64,000 bases of DNA from Mycobacterium marseillense (GTDB lineage: Bacteria; Actinomycetota; Actinomycetes; Mycobacteriales; Mycobacteriaceae): the NCBI RefSeq assembly GCF_010731675.1, contig NZ_AP022584.1:1736001-1800000 (forward strand). The letters run 5' to 3'. This document shows, in pieces, positions 21,194 through 30,800 of this stretch (position 1 is its first letter; the number at the start of each line of letters is the position of its first letter). Under the pieces are notes generated by a model. That model had not been told where the DNA came from, did not search any database, and worked only from the letters and a program-made list of their open reading frames with translations. The position numbers and the translations under genes were made by a program.

Positions 21194-21325
21194 TGAGGCT
21201 GTGCGCCCGGGCTGCCCGGGGCGGTGCCCCCGGGGCCGCCCGAGGCGTTGCGTCCGGAGGTGTCGCCCCGGGCCGCCGCCTTCCCCGACACGATTTCGGA
21301 TATTGGAAACGCATAGCGAAATACC

Positions 21326-21354
21326 TTGTGTCACTGTGGTTTCAGTAGTCACAA
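21326..21354. promoter_or_regulatory. Interrupted dyad upstream of the DUF222-HNH gene
   Basis: Arms TTGTG...ACTG (21326-21336) and CAGT...CACAA (21343-21354) form an interrupted palindrome in the AT-richer stretch about 40 bases before the GTG start at 21395. It could be an operator or promoter element. The evidence is symmetry and position only. Confidence 0.3.
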
Positions 21355-21394
21355 TGCGGCGATTCTTGTCAGAGGGTGTCGATAGTTTGGCGGT

Positions 21395-22780
21395 GTGAGT
21401 CCAACTGGTCTGCCCGATGTCGATGCGGTGTTCGACGCGCTCGATGCCGAGGTGGACCGCGCGTGCGGGTTGGTGCTTGATGCGTTGACCATCCAGCAGC
21501 AGCTGGCGGTGTTGGAGCGCTGTGAGAAACTCCGCCGGCGCCTTCCGGTCATCGAGCATCCGCTGCTCAATTCCCTTGCCCGCCAGGTCCCCTCCCAAGA
21601 ACTGGGCGCCGGGCTCTCCCACGCGTTGACCGATCGCATCCTGATCAGCCGCAACGAAGCCTCCCGGCGCATCAAAGAAGCCCGCGACCTCGGGCCACGC
21701 CACGGCCTAACGGGCGAACCGATCCCCCCTGTCCTGGCGGCCACCGCCGCCGCCCAACGCGCCGGCAGCTTGGGGGCGGGCCAGGTGGCGGTGATCCGCA
21801 ACTTCTACCACCACCTACCCGGCTGGGTCGACGTCGCTGCCCGCGACAACGCCGAGGCCCGACTCGCCCAGCTGGGCACCCAGTTTCCCCCCGAACACCT
21901 CGCCGCACTGGCCCGCACGATGACCAACACCCTCAACCCCGATGGCACCTTCACCGATGAGGACCGCGCCCGCAGCCGCGGGGTGAGCCTGGGTGACCAA
22001 CAGCCCGATGGCATGTCGGCGCTGCGGGGCCTGATCACCCCCGAGCTACGCGCCACCCTGGAAGCCGTGGAAGCCAAACTGGGTGCCCCGGGCATGTGCA
22101 ACCCCCTCGATGAGATGCCCTGTGTGGACGGATCGCCCAGCCAGGAGGCCATCGAGCGCGACCCCCGCTCAGCCGCCCAGCGCCACCACGACGCACTGCT
22201 GGCCGGGCTGCGCGCGTTGCTGGCCTCCGGCGAGTTGGGTCAGCACAACGGACTGCCGGCCTCCATCATCGTCACCACCACCCTGCAAGAGCTCGAGGCC
22301 GCCGCCGGGCGGGGACTGACCGGTGGGGGCACGATTTTGCCGATGAGTGATGTGATCCGCCTGGGCCGCCACGCCAACCACTACTTGGCGATCTTCGACA
22401 AAGGCAAAGCCCTGGCCCTGTATCACACCAAACGCCTGGCCTCACCCGGACAACGAATCGTGTTGTACGGCAAGGACCGCGGCTGCACCGCACCCGGCTG
22501 CACCGTATCCGGCTACTACTGCGAAGTCCACCACGTCACCGACTACAGCAAGTGCCACACCACCGACATCAACGACCTCACCTTCGCCTGCGGCCCCCAT
22601 CACCGCGTCATCAAACCCGGCGGCTGGATGACCCGCAAAAACGCCAAAGGCGACACCGAATGGAAACCCCCACCAGAATTCGACCGCGGCCAACCCCGCA
22701 CCAACACCTACCACCACCCCGAAAAACTCCTCCACGAAGACGACGAGGACGACGAAGACGACAATCCCGGGGCCGCATAA
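21395..22780 (+). CDS. DUF222/HNH endonuclease-domain protein (13E12 repeat family)
   Basis: 461-residue protein of the multicopy mycobacterial 13E12 family. The N-terminal DUF222 helical domain covers about residues 10-320. The C-terminal HNH domain has [20 protein letters not shown] with zinc-type cysteines near residue 365, EVHHVTDY near 382 and [13 protein letters not shown] near 405, so the nuclease core looks complete. It ends in an acidic tail ([14 protein letters not shown]). The role is unknown. It lies between lipO and the WS/DGAT gene, where I recall no counterpart in M. tuberculosis, consistent with insertion or family expansion. The GTG start is the first plausible one; no strong ribosome-binding site is visible. 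Confidence 0.88.
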   Translation: MSPTGLPDVDAVFDALDAEVDRACGLVLDALTIQQQLAVLERCEKLRRRLPVIEHPLLNSLARQVPSQELGAGLSHALTDRILISRNEASRRIKEARDLGPRHGLTGEPIPPVLAATAAAQRAGSLGAGQVAVIRNFYHHLPGWVDVAARDNAEARLAQLGTQFPPEHLAALARTMTNTLNPDGTFTDEDRARSRGVSLGDQQPDGMSALRGLITPELRATLEAVEAKLGAPGMCNPLDEMPCVDGSPSQEAIERDPRSAAQRHHDALLAGLRALLASGELGQHNGLPASIIVTTTLQELEAAAGRGLTGGGTILPMSDVIRLGRHANHYLAIFDKGKALALYHTKRLASPGQRIVLYGKDRGCTAPGCTVSGYYCEVHHVTDYSKCHTTDINDLTFACGPHHRVIKPGGWMTRKNAKGDTEWKPPPEFDRGQPRTNTYHHPEKLLHEDDEDDEDDNPGAA

Positions 22781-22837
22781 CACTTCGTAAATCATCCGCG
22801 CTCGCGGCGACCCGTAGCGTCAGATCGCCAGGCAGGC

Positions 22838-24238
22838 TTAGCCGGAGCTGTTCTCCCCCGCGGCGGCCTTCTCGAGGTCGGTCAACGCCGGCTCGATTCG
22901 GTCGGCCATGTCGTCGATGTCGTTGGCCACCTCCGGCGTCGTCACGAAACCGAAGTCCAGGTAGTCCTGGTAGGAGAAGCAGGTGATGTTCAGCGCGACG
23001 TCCATCACCGGCGGACCCAGCGGCACCAGCGAATCCAGTTTGGCGCCGGCCATGTACAGCGGGAACGGCGGGCCGGGCACATTCGAGACAACCAGGTTGA
23101 TAGGGGCCAGGTTTCGCGACAACCCGCTGGCGGTGTAGGCCCGCGCGGCCAGCTGCAACAACCCCGGCGGGGTGGTCTCGGTCAGCCCCATGATCTGATG
23201 CGCCGACAGCGCCTTGGCCATCAGCTTGGCATTCTGGGTGCTTTCGTGGATGGACCGCAGCCGCTCCCCGGGATCTTCGATATGGGTGGCCAACGAGACG
23301 GTCATCGAGCTCACCTTGTTGCCGATGTCGTCCTTGTTCTCGTCGGTGCGGGTCGATACGGGGATCTGCGCGATGAGCGGTTTGGCAGGCAGCTCACCAC
23401 GTTTGAGCAAGTAGTCGCGCGCCGCGCCGGCCACCAACGCCAGCACGACGTCGTTGAGCTTGACACCGTACGCATCCTTGATGGCCTTGGCGCGGGCCAG
23501 TTCGACGCGGCAGCCGGTGATGCGCCGGTGCGGCGATACCGACGCATTGAAGCGGGTTTTGGGCGCATCGAAGTAGCGCGATGGCTTGCTGCTCACACCC
23601 AACGCGGCGATCTGTTGGCGCACGGTCTGCTCGACCAGCCGCGCGACGCGGAACGGCGTCTTGACGCCGACGTTGATGAGCGCGCCCACCGCCCGCCGCT
23701 CGATGCCCGGAATCTGCAATCCCACCAGCGATCCCACCGTCTCCTGTTGCGGCGGACGGGGTTCCGGCGTGGCGTCCAAAAGGATTTCACCCAACCCGGC
23801 GCCCGAGACCCCGTCGACGATGGCGTGGTGCATCTTGGTCAGCGTCGCCATCCGCCCGCCCTCGACGCCCTCGATCACCCACATCTCCCACAGCGGACGC
23901 GAGCGGTCCAGCTTGTAGGACATCAGCCGGCCCACGAGCTCCTCGAGCTCGCGGCGGCCGCCGGGGGAGGGAACGCCGATGCGGCGAAGATGGAAATCGA
24001 CGTCGAGGTCCTCGTCCTCGACGAACCACGGCCGATCCAGCCCCAGCGGCGCGCCCGTGACCCGCCACCGCAACTGCGGCACCTCCGGCAGGCGGTCGAT
24101 GAGCAACTGGCGGAGGCGCGCAAAGCTGTACTCGGAGCATTCCTTCGGGTCGCAAATCGCCAAGGCCCCCACATGCATGTGCCAGCCCGCGGTTTCCGCC
24201 GACCAAAATGCCGCGTCAACACTAGAAAGCCGTTTCAT
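22838..24238 (-). CDS. Wax ester synthase/diacylglycerol acyltransferase (Rv1425-like)
   Basis: WS/DGAT family O-acyltransferase, 466 residues from ATG 24238, beginning [12 protein letters not shown] as is typical; the frame is open eight codons further upstream. The catalytic motif [11 protein letters not shown] lies near residue 133, and the family's C-terminal region has the [18 protein letters not shown] stretch near 385 and VMDVALNI near 413. Its role is acyl transfer from acyl-CoA to diacylglycerol or alcohols, making storage triacylglycerol or wax ester; the physiological acceptor is not determinable. It is a single gene, convergent with the DUF222 gene, upstream of no obvious partner. 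Confidence 0.93.
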   Translation of the reverse strand: MKRLSSVDAAFWSAETAGWHMHVGALAICDPKECSEYSFARLRQLLIDRLPEVPQLRWRVTGAPLGLDRPWFVEDEDLDVDFHLRRIGVPSPGGRRELEELVGRLMSYKLDRSRPLWEMWVIEGVEGGRMATLTKMHHAIVDGVSGAGLGEILLDATPEPRPPQQETVGSLVGLQIPGIERRAVGALINVGVKTPFRVARLVEQTVRQQIAALGVSSKPSRYFDAPKTRFNASVSPHRRITGCRVELARAKAIKDAYGVKLNDVVLALVAGAARDYLLKRGELPAKPLIAQIPVSTRTDENKDDIGNKVSSMTVSLATHIEDPGERLRSIHESTQNAKLMAKALSAHQIMGLTETTPPGLLQLAARAYTASGLSRNLAPINLVVSNVPGPPFPLYMAGAKLDSLVPLGPPVMDVALNITCFSYQDYLDFGFVTTPEVANDIDDMADRIEPALTDLEKAAAGENSSG

Positions 24239-24308
24239 CCCCCGACCGTAGCCCCCGCCCACCCCTTGCGAACAGCGATTCGCGCGACCAGTTACGCGTC
24301 TTCTGATT

Positions 24309-24355
24309 GCCTGACTCCTCAGCCCGCCGCTTCGCGGCGCGCATCGTCGTCAGGC
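24309..24355 (-). repeat. Dispersed stem-loop element, copy B
   Basis: Outer stem GCCTGA (24309-24314) / TCAGGC (24350-24355), inner hairpin CGCCGC-TTC-GCGGCG (24325-24339), with unpaired conserved flanks CTCCTCA (24315-24321) and GCATCGTCG (24341-24349). The outer right arm overlaps the whiA stop codon (24350-24352). It has the same architecture as copies A and C. Confidence 0.65.
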
Positions 24356-25327
24356 GTCTTCCAGCAAATCCGGCGTGACCGCCGACTCGGTGTCGGGAAT
24401 GCCCTCGATCTTCGCCTTGCGGTCGGCCATCGACAGCAACCGCCGAATACGGCCGGCCACAGCGTCTTTCGTCATCGGCGGATCGGCGAGCCGGCCGAGT
24501 TCCTCCAGCGACGCCTGTCGGTGCTCGACGCGCAGCTTGCCGGCCGACGCCAAATGATCAGGCACGGTGTCGCTGAGGATCTCCAGCGCCCGCTCCACCC
24601 TGGCCGCCGCCGCGACCGCCGCCCGCGCCGAGCGGCGCAGGTTGGCGTCGTCGAAATTGGCGAGCCGATTCGCCGTTGCCCGGACCTCGCGGCGCATCCG
24701 GCGCTCCTCCCACACCAGCCGGGTGTCCTGGGCGCCCATCCGGGTCAGCAACGCGCCGATCGCCTCGCCGTCGCGCACCACCACCCGGTCGGCGCCGCGC
24801 ACCTCGCGGGCTTTGGCGCTGACCCCGAGCCGACGCGCCGCACCCACCAACGCCAGCGCGGCCTCCGGGCCGGGGCAGCTGACCTCCAGCGCCGAGGACC
24901 GCCCCGGCTCGGTCAGCGACCCGTGCGCCAGGAAAGCTCCCCGCCACGCGGCCTCGGCGTCGCCGACACTGCCGCCCACCACCTGGGCTGGCAGCCCGCG
25001 CACGGGGCGGCCGCGGTTGTCGAGCAGCCCCGTCTGGCGGGCCAGCGCCTCACCGTCGTTGGCGACCCGCAGCACGTACCGGGTGCTCTTGCGAATTCCG
25101 CTGGCGGACAACACATGCACGACGGCGGTGTAGCCGTAAAGGTCGAAAATGTCTTTGCGCAGCCGCCGCGCGACGTTGCCGAGATCGACCTCGGCCTCCA
25201 CCACGACGCGACCGCCCACGATGTGCAGCCCGCCGGCGAACCGCAGCAGGGACGTGACCTCCGCCCGGCGCGCGCTGACCGATTTCACGACCAGGCGGCT
25301 CAGTTCGTCCTTGACTTCGGTCGTCAT
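24350..25327 (-). CDS. whiA: WhiA sporulation/cell-division-type regulator
   Basis: WhiA (DUF199) DNA-binding protein, 325 residues from ATG 25327 ([12 protein letters not shown]). GTG 25333 would add two residues. The N-terminal domain is a degenerate LAGLIDADG homing-endonuclease fold ([19 protein letters not shown] near 27, then [20 protein letters not shown]). The C-terminal helix-turn-helix is near residues 250-310 ([20 protein letters not shown]). It is a transcription factor controlling division or differentiation genes in actinobacteria. It belongs to the uvrC-rapZ-yvcK-whiA cluster. Its ATG would overlap the yvcK stop as ATGA if not for the 14-bp duplication in yvcK. Confidence 0.95.
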   Translation of the reverse strand: MTTEVKDELSRLVVKSVSARRAEVTSLLRFAGGLHIVGGRVVVEAEVDLGNVARRLRKDIFDLYGYTAVVHVLSASGIRKSTRYVLRVANDGEALARQTGLLDNRGRPVRGLPAQVVGGSVGDAEAAWRGAFLAHGSLTEPGRSSALEVSCPGPEAALALVGAARRLGVSAKAREVRGADRVVVRDGEAIGALLTRMGAQDTRLVWEERRMRREVRATANRLANFDDANLRRSARAAVAAAARVERALEILSDTVPDHLASAGKLRVEHRQASLEELGRLADPPMTKDAVAGRIRRLLSMADRKAKIEGIPDTESAVTPDLLEDA

Positions 25328-26414
25328 CGCCACGAGTCGTCACCCCTTGGTCCGCTGCCGGCCGGCCCGTGCCGGCCGGCCCGTCCCCACCTGGTGGTGG
25401 GCTTGCACCGTCGACCCGAATATCCGCGGTGGCCGTGACCGGAGCCGCTTCCGGAGCCTTGTGGGCCGCCCGGACCCCGTCCAGGGCCGCCGCGAGCTTG
25501 CCTGGATCATGTAAAGGTGTACCAGGTCGGGCCACGTCGGCGAAGTGGACCTCGGCATGCAGCAGGGTCGCGGTGCGGCGCAGTTGCTCGCGTTCGCGCT
25601 CGCTCGGCACCCGGTCGGCGTCGATGATGATGTCGTGCACGGTGAATTCCGGTGCGTGCTGGGCCAGCACGTGCAGGTGACGCTCGACGGAAAAGCCGGC
25701 CGTCTCCCCCGGCTCCGCCACCAGGTTGAGCACCAGGGCACGCCGCGCGGCGGTCGCCCGCAGCGCCGCCGCCAGCTCGGGCACCAGCACATGCGGGATC
25801 ACGCTGGTGAACCACGAGCCGGGACCCAGGACCACCAGGTCGGCGCCCATGATCGCGTCGACGGCCTGCCGGGTGGCCGGGGGGTGGTCGGGCAGCAGCC
25901 GCACCCGGCGCACCTTGCCCGGGGTGGTCGCGATCGCCACCTGGCCACGGATCACCCGGAACATCCGCGGGTCGCCTTCCAGGCCGGACACGTCGGCCTC
26001 GATCTGGAGCGCGATCGGGCACATCGGCAGCACCCTGCCCTTGACGCCCAGGATGCGGCCCAGCTCGTCGAGGGCGGCCACCGGATCGGCCAGCACCTCG
26101 GACAGGCCGGCCAGCATCAGGTTGCCGATCGGATGCCCGGCCAACGCGCCGCTGCCGCCGAACCGGTGCTGCAGGATGGTCGCCCACAGCCGCCCGTGTG
26201 GACTGTCAGATGCCAAGGCGGCCAACGCCATTCGCAGATCACCGGGCGGCACCACGCCGAGTTCGCTGCGCAGCCGGCCCGAGGATCCGCCGTCGTCGGC
26301 GACGGTCACCACGGCGGTGACGTACGGGGTGAGACGGCGGGCCGCCGACAACGTCGCATACAAGCCGTGTCCGCCGCCCAGCGCGACGATGCCCCGGTTG
26401 AACGGCTCGCTCAT
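25050..26414 (-). CDS. yvcK: YvcK/CuvA-like protein with frameshifted C-terminus
   Basis: Gluconeogenesis-factor/UDP-GlcNAc-binding YvcK family, linked elsewhere to cell-wall growth. Family features are [18 protein letters not shown] at the N-terminus and [13 protein letters not shown] near residue 40. As sequenced the frame runs 454 residues and overlaps whiA by 278 nt. The last 95 or so residues are Arg/Gly-rich and correspond to whiA read in another frame. A perfect 14-bp tandem duplication (25356-25383) explains this: with one copy the protein would be 358 residues, ending RGDDSWR, with TGA at 25324-25326 overlapping the whiA ATG. The catalytic/binding core is upstream of the lesion and is intact. 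Assembly error or strain polymorphism are both possible. Confidence 0.85.
   Translation of the reverse strand: MSEPFNRGIVALGGGHGLYATLSAARRLTPYVTAVVTVADDGGSSGRLRSELGVVPPGDLRMALAALASDSPHGRLWATILQHRFGGSGALAGHPIGNLMLAGLSEVLADPVAALDELGRILGVKGRVLPMCPIALQIEADVSGLEGDPRMFRVIRGQVAIATTPGKVRRVRLLPDHPPATRQAVDAIMGADLVVLGPGSWFTSVIPHVLVPELAAALRATAARRALVLNLVAEPGETAGFSVERHLHVLAQHAPEFTVHDIIIDADRVPSEREREQLRRTATLLHAEVHFADVARPGTPLHDPGKLAAALDGVRAAHKAPEAAPVTATADIRVDGASPPPGGDGPAGTGRPAADQGVTTRGDDDRSQGRTEPPGREIGQRAPGGGHVPAAVRRRAAHRGRSRRGGGRGRSRQRRAAAAQRHFRPLRLHRRRACVVRQRNSQEHPVRAAGRQRR
25356..25383 (-). repeat. 14-bp perfect tandem duplication in yvcK
   Basis: Two head-to-tail copies of TGCCGGCCGGCCCG (plus-strand reading) at 25356-25369 and 25370-25383. 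Since 14 is not a multiple of three, it shifts the yvcK frame and removes the natural stop that would couple yvcK to whiA. Confidence 0.92.
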
Positions 26415-27322
26415 TCGCGACCCAGATCCCGGTGCAGCACCCGCACCGACAGCTGGCGATCGGCGTTCAGCAACTGCATCAATTGCTCGGCGATCGCGAC
26501 GCTGCGATGCTTTCCCCCCGTGCAGCCGATGGCGACCGTCATATAGCGCTTGCCCTCCCTGCGGTAACCGTCCACGACCAGAGATAGCAGTCGATGGTAG
26601 GCGTCGAGAAACTCGGCCGCGCCGGGCTGGCTCAACACGTACTCCCGGACCGCGGGATCCTGCCCGGTGCGTGGGCGCAATTCGTCGACCCAGTGCGGGT
26701 TCGGCAGAAATCGCACGTCCATCACCATGTCGGCGTCCATCGGCAGGCCGTACTTGAAGCCGAACGACTCGACCGTGACGCTGGTGGTCGCGCCGGCGTC
26801 GCCGCCGAACGCGCGCTCGATGGTCTCGCGCAGGCCTCGCACCGACAGCGTGGACGTGTCGATGATCAGGTCGGCGGTGGCGCGCACCGACGCCAGCATC
26901 CGGCGCTCGGCGGCGATGCCCTCGGCCAGTGTCTGATCGCCCTGCAGCGGGTGGCTGCGCCGGTTCTGCTCGTAGCGGCGCACCAACATGTCGTCGGATG
27001 CTTCCATGAACACCACCCGCGGGGCGATGTTTCGGGTCGCCAGCTCCGTGCGCACCGAGTCCAGATCACCGGTGAAGCCGCGCGAGCGCACGTCCATCAC
27101 GACCGCCAGCTGGGTGATCCGCGACCCCGCGTCCATGCCGAGGTCGACCATCCGGGTGATCAGCTGCGGGGGCAGGTTGTCGGCCACATACCAGCCGAGA
27201 TCCTCGAGAACCTTGGCCGCCGTACCCCGCCCGGCCCCCGACAACCCCGTCACCAGAACGACGTCGATGCCGGCCGGGGTATCCACCGAGTGGCCGCCCG
27301 CCAGCTCACCGGGGCCCGTCAT
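26411..27322 (-). CDS. rapZ: RapZ-family nucleotide-binding protein
   Basis: RapZ/YvcJ family P-loop protein, 303 residues. The N-terminal Walker A is [18 protein letters not shown] near residue 20, followed by [10 protein letters not shown]. The C-terminal domain carries [19 protein letters not shown] near residue 270, the region that in E. coli RapZ senses GlcN6P and binds small RNA. Whether mycobacterial members do so is unknown. The start overlaps the uvrC stop (27319-27322) and the end overlaps the yvcK start (26411-26414), both 4 nt, so uvrC-rapZ-yvcK are translationally coupled. Confidence 0.94.
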   Translation of the reverse strand: MTGPGELAGGHSVDTPAGIDVVLVTGLSGAGRGTAAKVLEDLGWYVADNLPPQLITRMVDLGMDAGSRITQLAVVMDVRSRGFTGDLDSVRTELATRNIAPRVVFMEASDDMLVRRYEQNRRSHPLQGDQTLAEGIAAERRMLASVRATADLIIDTSTLSVRGLRETIERAFGGDAGATTSVTVESFGFKYGLPMDADMVMDVRFLPNPHWVDELRPRTGQDPAVREYVLSQPGAAEFLDAYHRLLSLVVDGYRREGKRYMTVAIGCTGGKHRSVAIAEQLMQLLNADRQLSVRVLHRDLGRE

Positions 27323-29286
27323 TGCACGGCCCTGGACTCATCGGGCGCCGGCTCGGCGGCTTGCTCGGGCCGCAGCGCCTCCAGGACGGCGGTCGCGGTG
27401 GCGACGCCGATGCCGGGAACGGCGGTGATCTGGTCGACGGTGGCCTCCTTGAGGCGGGCTATCGATCCGAAATGGGTGACCAATGCCTTACGGCGATGTT
27501 CGCCCAATCCTGGCACCGAGTCCAGCACCGATGCCGTCATTCGCTTGGATCGCTTGCTGCGATGGTAGGCGATCGCGAACCGGTGCGCCTCGTCGCGCAC
27601 ACGTTGCAGCAGGTAAAGCCCCTCGCTGTTGCGCGGCATGATGACGGGGTCGGGTTCCGAGGGCACCCACACCTCTTCCAGCCGTTTGGCCAGCCCGATC
27701 ACCGCGACGTCGGTGATGCCGAGCCCTTCGAGCACCGCGCTGGCCGCGTTGACCTGCGGCGCGCCGCCGTCGACGACGTACAGGTTCGGCGGATAGGCGA
27801 AGCGGCGGGACTTCCCTTCCGGCGAAAGCATATTCGGGTCGTTCTGTTCGCTCACGTGCCGCGCGAAGCGGCGGCGGGTTACCTCGGCGATGGAGGCGAC
27901 GTCGTCGGAGCGGCCCTGCCCGGCGGCCTCGCGGATGGCGAAATGCCGGTAGTCCGATTTGCGCGGCAGGCCGTCCTCGAACACCACCAGCGAGCCCACC
28001 ACGTCGGTGCCCTGCACATGGCTGATGTCCACACATTCGATGCGCAGCGGCGCCTCGGACAGGCCGAGGGCTTCCTGAATGTTCTGCAGCGCAGCGGATC
28101 TGGCGTTGAAGTCACCTGCGCGCCTCAGCTTGTGTTGCTGCAGAGCTTCTTTCGCGTTGCGCTGCACGGTTTCGGCCAGCGCGCGTTTGTCACCGCGGCG
28201 CGGCACCCGCAGCGCCACCCGGGACCCGCGCAGGGCCGACAACCAGCTCGTCAGCTCGTCGGCGTTGGACGGCAGGCAGGGCACCAGTACCTCGCGTGGC
28301 ACGGGGTTCACCGATTCGTCTGCGGCGCCACCCAGTTCGGCCTGCTCGCCATAGAACTGCGTCAAAAACTGCTCGACCAACTGCTCCTCGCCGGAATCGC
28401 CTGGGTCGGCGGACTTTTCGACGATCCACCCGCGCTGGCCGCGGACCCGGCCACCGCGCACGTGGAACACCTGCACCGCGGCCTCGAGATCGTCGTCGGC
28501 GAAGGCCACCACGTCGGCGTCGGTGCCGTCGCCGAGCACCACGGCCTGCTTTTCCATCGCCCGCTTCAGCGCGCCGAGGTCGTCGCGCAGCCGCGCGGCC
28601 CGCTCGAAGTCGAGCCGCTCGGCCGCGGCGTTCATCTGCTGTTCCAGCTCGCGGGCGAACCGGTCGGTTTTACCGGACAGGAAGTCGCAGAAGTCGTCGA
28701 CGATCTGGCGGTGCTGTTCGGCGCTGACCCTGCCGATGCACGGCGCCGAGCATTTGTCGATGTAGCCCAGCAGGCACGGACGGTCGATCTGCTTGTGCCG
28801 CTTGAACACTCCCGCCGAACAGGTGCGCGCCGGGAACACCCGGGTGAGCAGGTCCAGCGTTTCCCGGATGGCCCACGCGTGCGAGTAGGGGCCGAAATAG
28901 CGGACGCCCTTGCGGCGCGGGCCGCGATAGACCATCAGCCGGGGGAATTCCTCGTTGAGGGTGACCGCCAGCACCGGATAGGACTTGTCGTCGCGGTAGC
29001 GGACGTTGAACCGCGGGTCGAACTCTTTGATCCAGTTGTATTCGAGCTGCAGCGCCTCGACTTCGGTGTTGACCACCGTCCACTCGACTTTGGCCGCGGT
29101 GGTCACCATCTGCCGCGTTCGCGGATGCAGGCTCGAGATGTCGGCGAAGTACGACGTGAGCCGACTGCGCAGGCTCTTGGCCTTGCCGACGTAGATCACC
29201 CGGCCGTGCTGATCGCTGAACCGGTACACGCCGGGCTCGACCGGGATGGACCCGGGCGCGGGGCGGTACGTGGCGGGATCTGGCAC
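27319..29286 (-). CDS. uvrC: Excinuclease ABC subunit C
   Basis: Nucleotide-excision-repair nuclease that makes both incisions with UvrA/UvrB. 655 residues. The N-terminal GIY-YIG domain reads [20 protein letters not shown] near residues 19-40, with a cysteine-rich stretch near 160-185 ([23 protein letters not shown]), the UVR motif near 220, the RNase-H-like endonuclease region [20 protein letters not shown] near 420, and a C-terminal helix-hairpin-helix ([19 protein letters not shown]). All expected parts are present. It is first in the uvrC-rapZ-yvcK-whiA cluster. Confidence 0.97.
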   Translation of the reverse strand: MPDPATYRPAPGSIPVEPGVYRFSDQHGRVIYVGKAKSLRSRLTSYFADISSLHPRTRQMVTTAAKVEWTVVNTEVEALQLEYNWIKEFDPRFNVRYRDDKSYPVLAVTLNEEFPRLMVYRGPRRKGVRYFGPYSHAWAIRETLDLLTRVFPARTCSAGVFKRHKQIDRPCLLGYIDKCSAPCIGRVSAEQHRQIVDDFCDFLSGKTDRFARELEQQMNAAAERLDFERAARLRDDLGALKRAMEKQAVVLGDGTDADVVAFADDDLEAAVQVFHVRGGRVRGQRGWIVEKSADPGDSGEEQLVEQFLTQFYGEQAELGGAADESVNPVPREVLVPCLPSNADELTSWLSALRGSRVALRVPRRGDKRALAETVQRNAKEALQQHKLRRAGDFNARSAALQNIQEALGLSEAPLRIECVDISHVQGTDVVGSLVVFEDGLPRKSDYRHFAIREAAGQGRSDDVASIAEVTRRRFARHVSEQNDPNMLSPEGKSRRFAYPPNLYVVDGGAPQVNAASAVLEGLGITDVAVIGLAKRLEEVWVPSEPDPVIMPRNSEGLYLLQRVRDEAHRFAIAYHRSKRSKRMTASVLDSVPGLGEHRRKALVTHFGSIARLKEATVDQITAVPGIGVATATAVLEALRPEQAAEPAPDESRAVQ

Positions 29287-29401
29287 AGATCCAGGCTAGT
29301 AGCCGGGGACGACGTGCCGAGAAAGGCGGGGCGCGTGCGGGTGCCGGTCTACTGTGGTGCCCACGAACATTTCGGGAGGCCGGAAAGGGTTGGGAGGAAA
29401 C

Positions 29402-30574
29402 TTGGCCGCCGAGTCCTCGCTCGCCTGGTTGCTGCAGCCAGTGTCGGTCGACACGTTCCTCGACGAGATCTGGGCGAGACGGCCCCACCACATCCAGCGC
29501 GCCGACCCGCGCTACTTCGATCGCCTGCTGCCCTCGGTCGACGACCTCCTCGACCAGATGCAACCGGAACCGTCTGCGATGCGGCTCGTGAAGGGCGGCC
29601 AGGACATGGATCCGGCGAGCTACCGCCGCGGCGACGGCAGTCTCGACCCGGCCCGGGCCCGCGACGGCCTGGCCGACGGGTACACCATCGTGCTGAACGG
29701 TCTCGAGCGGTACCTGCGCACCGTCGCTACGCTGTCGCATTCCCTCGAGGTCGAGCTGAATTTCCCGACGCGGGTCAACGCCTACGTCACGCCCCCGGAC
29801 TCCACGGGCTTTGTCCCCCACTACGACCCGCACGACGTGCTGGTCCTGCAGATCCAGGGGTCCAAGACGTGGCAGGTGTCCACCGGCGCGCCGGTGCCGC
29901 CACACGAGATCCAGAGCCGCAAAGGGGTCGGGACGGACGGGCCGGCGCCGGCGACCGAGGTGCGCCTGCGCGCCGGCGACGTGCTGTATCTGCCGCGCGG
30001 CCAAGTGCATTCGGCCGAAACGCACTCGGAGCCGTCGCTCCATTTGACGATCGGTCTGCACGCGCCGACCGTGCTCACGCTCGTCACGCACGCGCTGTAC
30101 GCGCTGAGTTTGCGCGACCCCGGTCTGCACGCCCGCTTGTCACCGCGGCACCTGGACGACGCGGACGTCCGCGCCGGGCTGGGCGACCTGGTGCGCGACA
30201 CCCTGCGAACCCTCGGGGGGCCCGGCATCGTCGAGGACGGTCTCGGCGCGTTGGAGGACGTCCTGGCCCGGCGCGGCCGGTGCCCACCGGTCGGACGGGT
30301 CAGCGACACCGTCGGAATCGACGCACAGACGCTGGTGCGCAAGCACCAGCCGCTCTACGCGCGGGTGACCCGCTCCGCCGATCGCGTTGTCCTGCACTTC
30401 GCTCAGTTGTCCGTGGCCGCCGGGCTCGACCACGAGGCCGCGATGCGGTTCCTCGCCGCGAGCACCGAGCCGTTCCGGGTCGGCGAGCTGCCTGGTCTGA
30501 GCGCCCCGCAGCAGGCGGGGCTGGCTCAGACGCTCCTGCTCAACGGATTCCTCGCGCGGCTGTCCAAAGACTGA
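29402..30574 (+). CDS. JmjC/cupin_4 family 2-oxoglutarate oxygenase
   Basis: Cupin_4 (ribosomal-oxygenase-like) protein. A TTG at 29402 with GGGAGGAAAC directly upstream gives 390 residues; a GTG at 29354 would add 16 residues. The iron triad is visible: His and Asp in VPHYDPHDVLVL near residue 140 and the distal His in GQVHSAETHS near residue 206. TGFVPHY and GSKTWQV are typical of YcfD/MINA53-type ribosomal-protein hydroxylases. The C-terminal 150 residues are helical and end in a winged-helix-like segment. The target is unknown; a ribosomal protein is the family-based guess. It is divergent from uvrC. Confidence 0.85.
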   Translation: MAAESSLAWLLQPVSVDTFLDEIWARRPHHIQRADPRYFDRLLPSVDDLLDQMQPEPSAMRLVKGGQDMDPASYRRGDGSLDPARARDGLADGYTIVLNGLERYLRTVATLSHSLEVELNFPTRVNAYVTPPDSTGFVPHYDPHDVLVLQIQGSKTWQVSTGAPVPPHEIQSRKGVGTDGPAPATEVRLRAGDVLYLPRGQVHSAETHSEPSLHLTIGLHAPTVLTLVTHALYALSLRDPGLHARLSPRHLDDADVRAGLGDLVRDTLRTLGGPGIVEDGLGALEDVLARRGRCPPVGRVSDTVGIDAQTLVRKHQPLYARVTRSADRVVLHFAQLSVAAGLDHEAAMRFLAASTEPFRVGELPGLSAPQQAGLAQTLLLNGFLARLSKD

Positions 30575-30800
30575 CAATTAGCTTCGCATTTCCGGTGAAA
30601 TCCAGGAATGCTATCCGTATTTGCGGATCTTCTCGGGATAAGCTTCACGGCATGCGGACCATCGTCCGCACGCGGACGCCCTTACCGCTTAGCTGACCCG
30701 TCGCAGCCCGTGGACGCGTCGGTTGACTTGGTAGCACGCGATATCGGCGCCCAAGCCTTCGAACGAGATCGCAGTTTCGCAACGACGAGGGTGGCCAACA

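Noticed and set aside
20041..22800. Mobile element or prophage around the DUF222 gene
   Set aside because: No transposase, integrase, terminal inverted repeats or target duplications are visible; only the DUF222-HNH gene itself is unusual.
29354..29401. GTG start for the JmjC protein
   Set aside because: No good ribosome-binding site at suitable spacing; TTG 29402 has GGGAGGAAAC directly before it.
27322..30696. Open frame of over 1100 codons on the plus strand opposite uvrC
   Set aside because: Antisense shadow of uvrC running on into another frame of the oxygenase gene; no recognisable domains.
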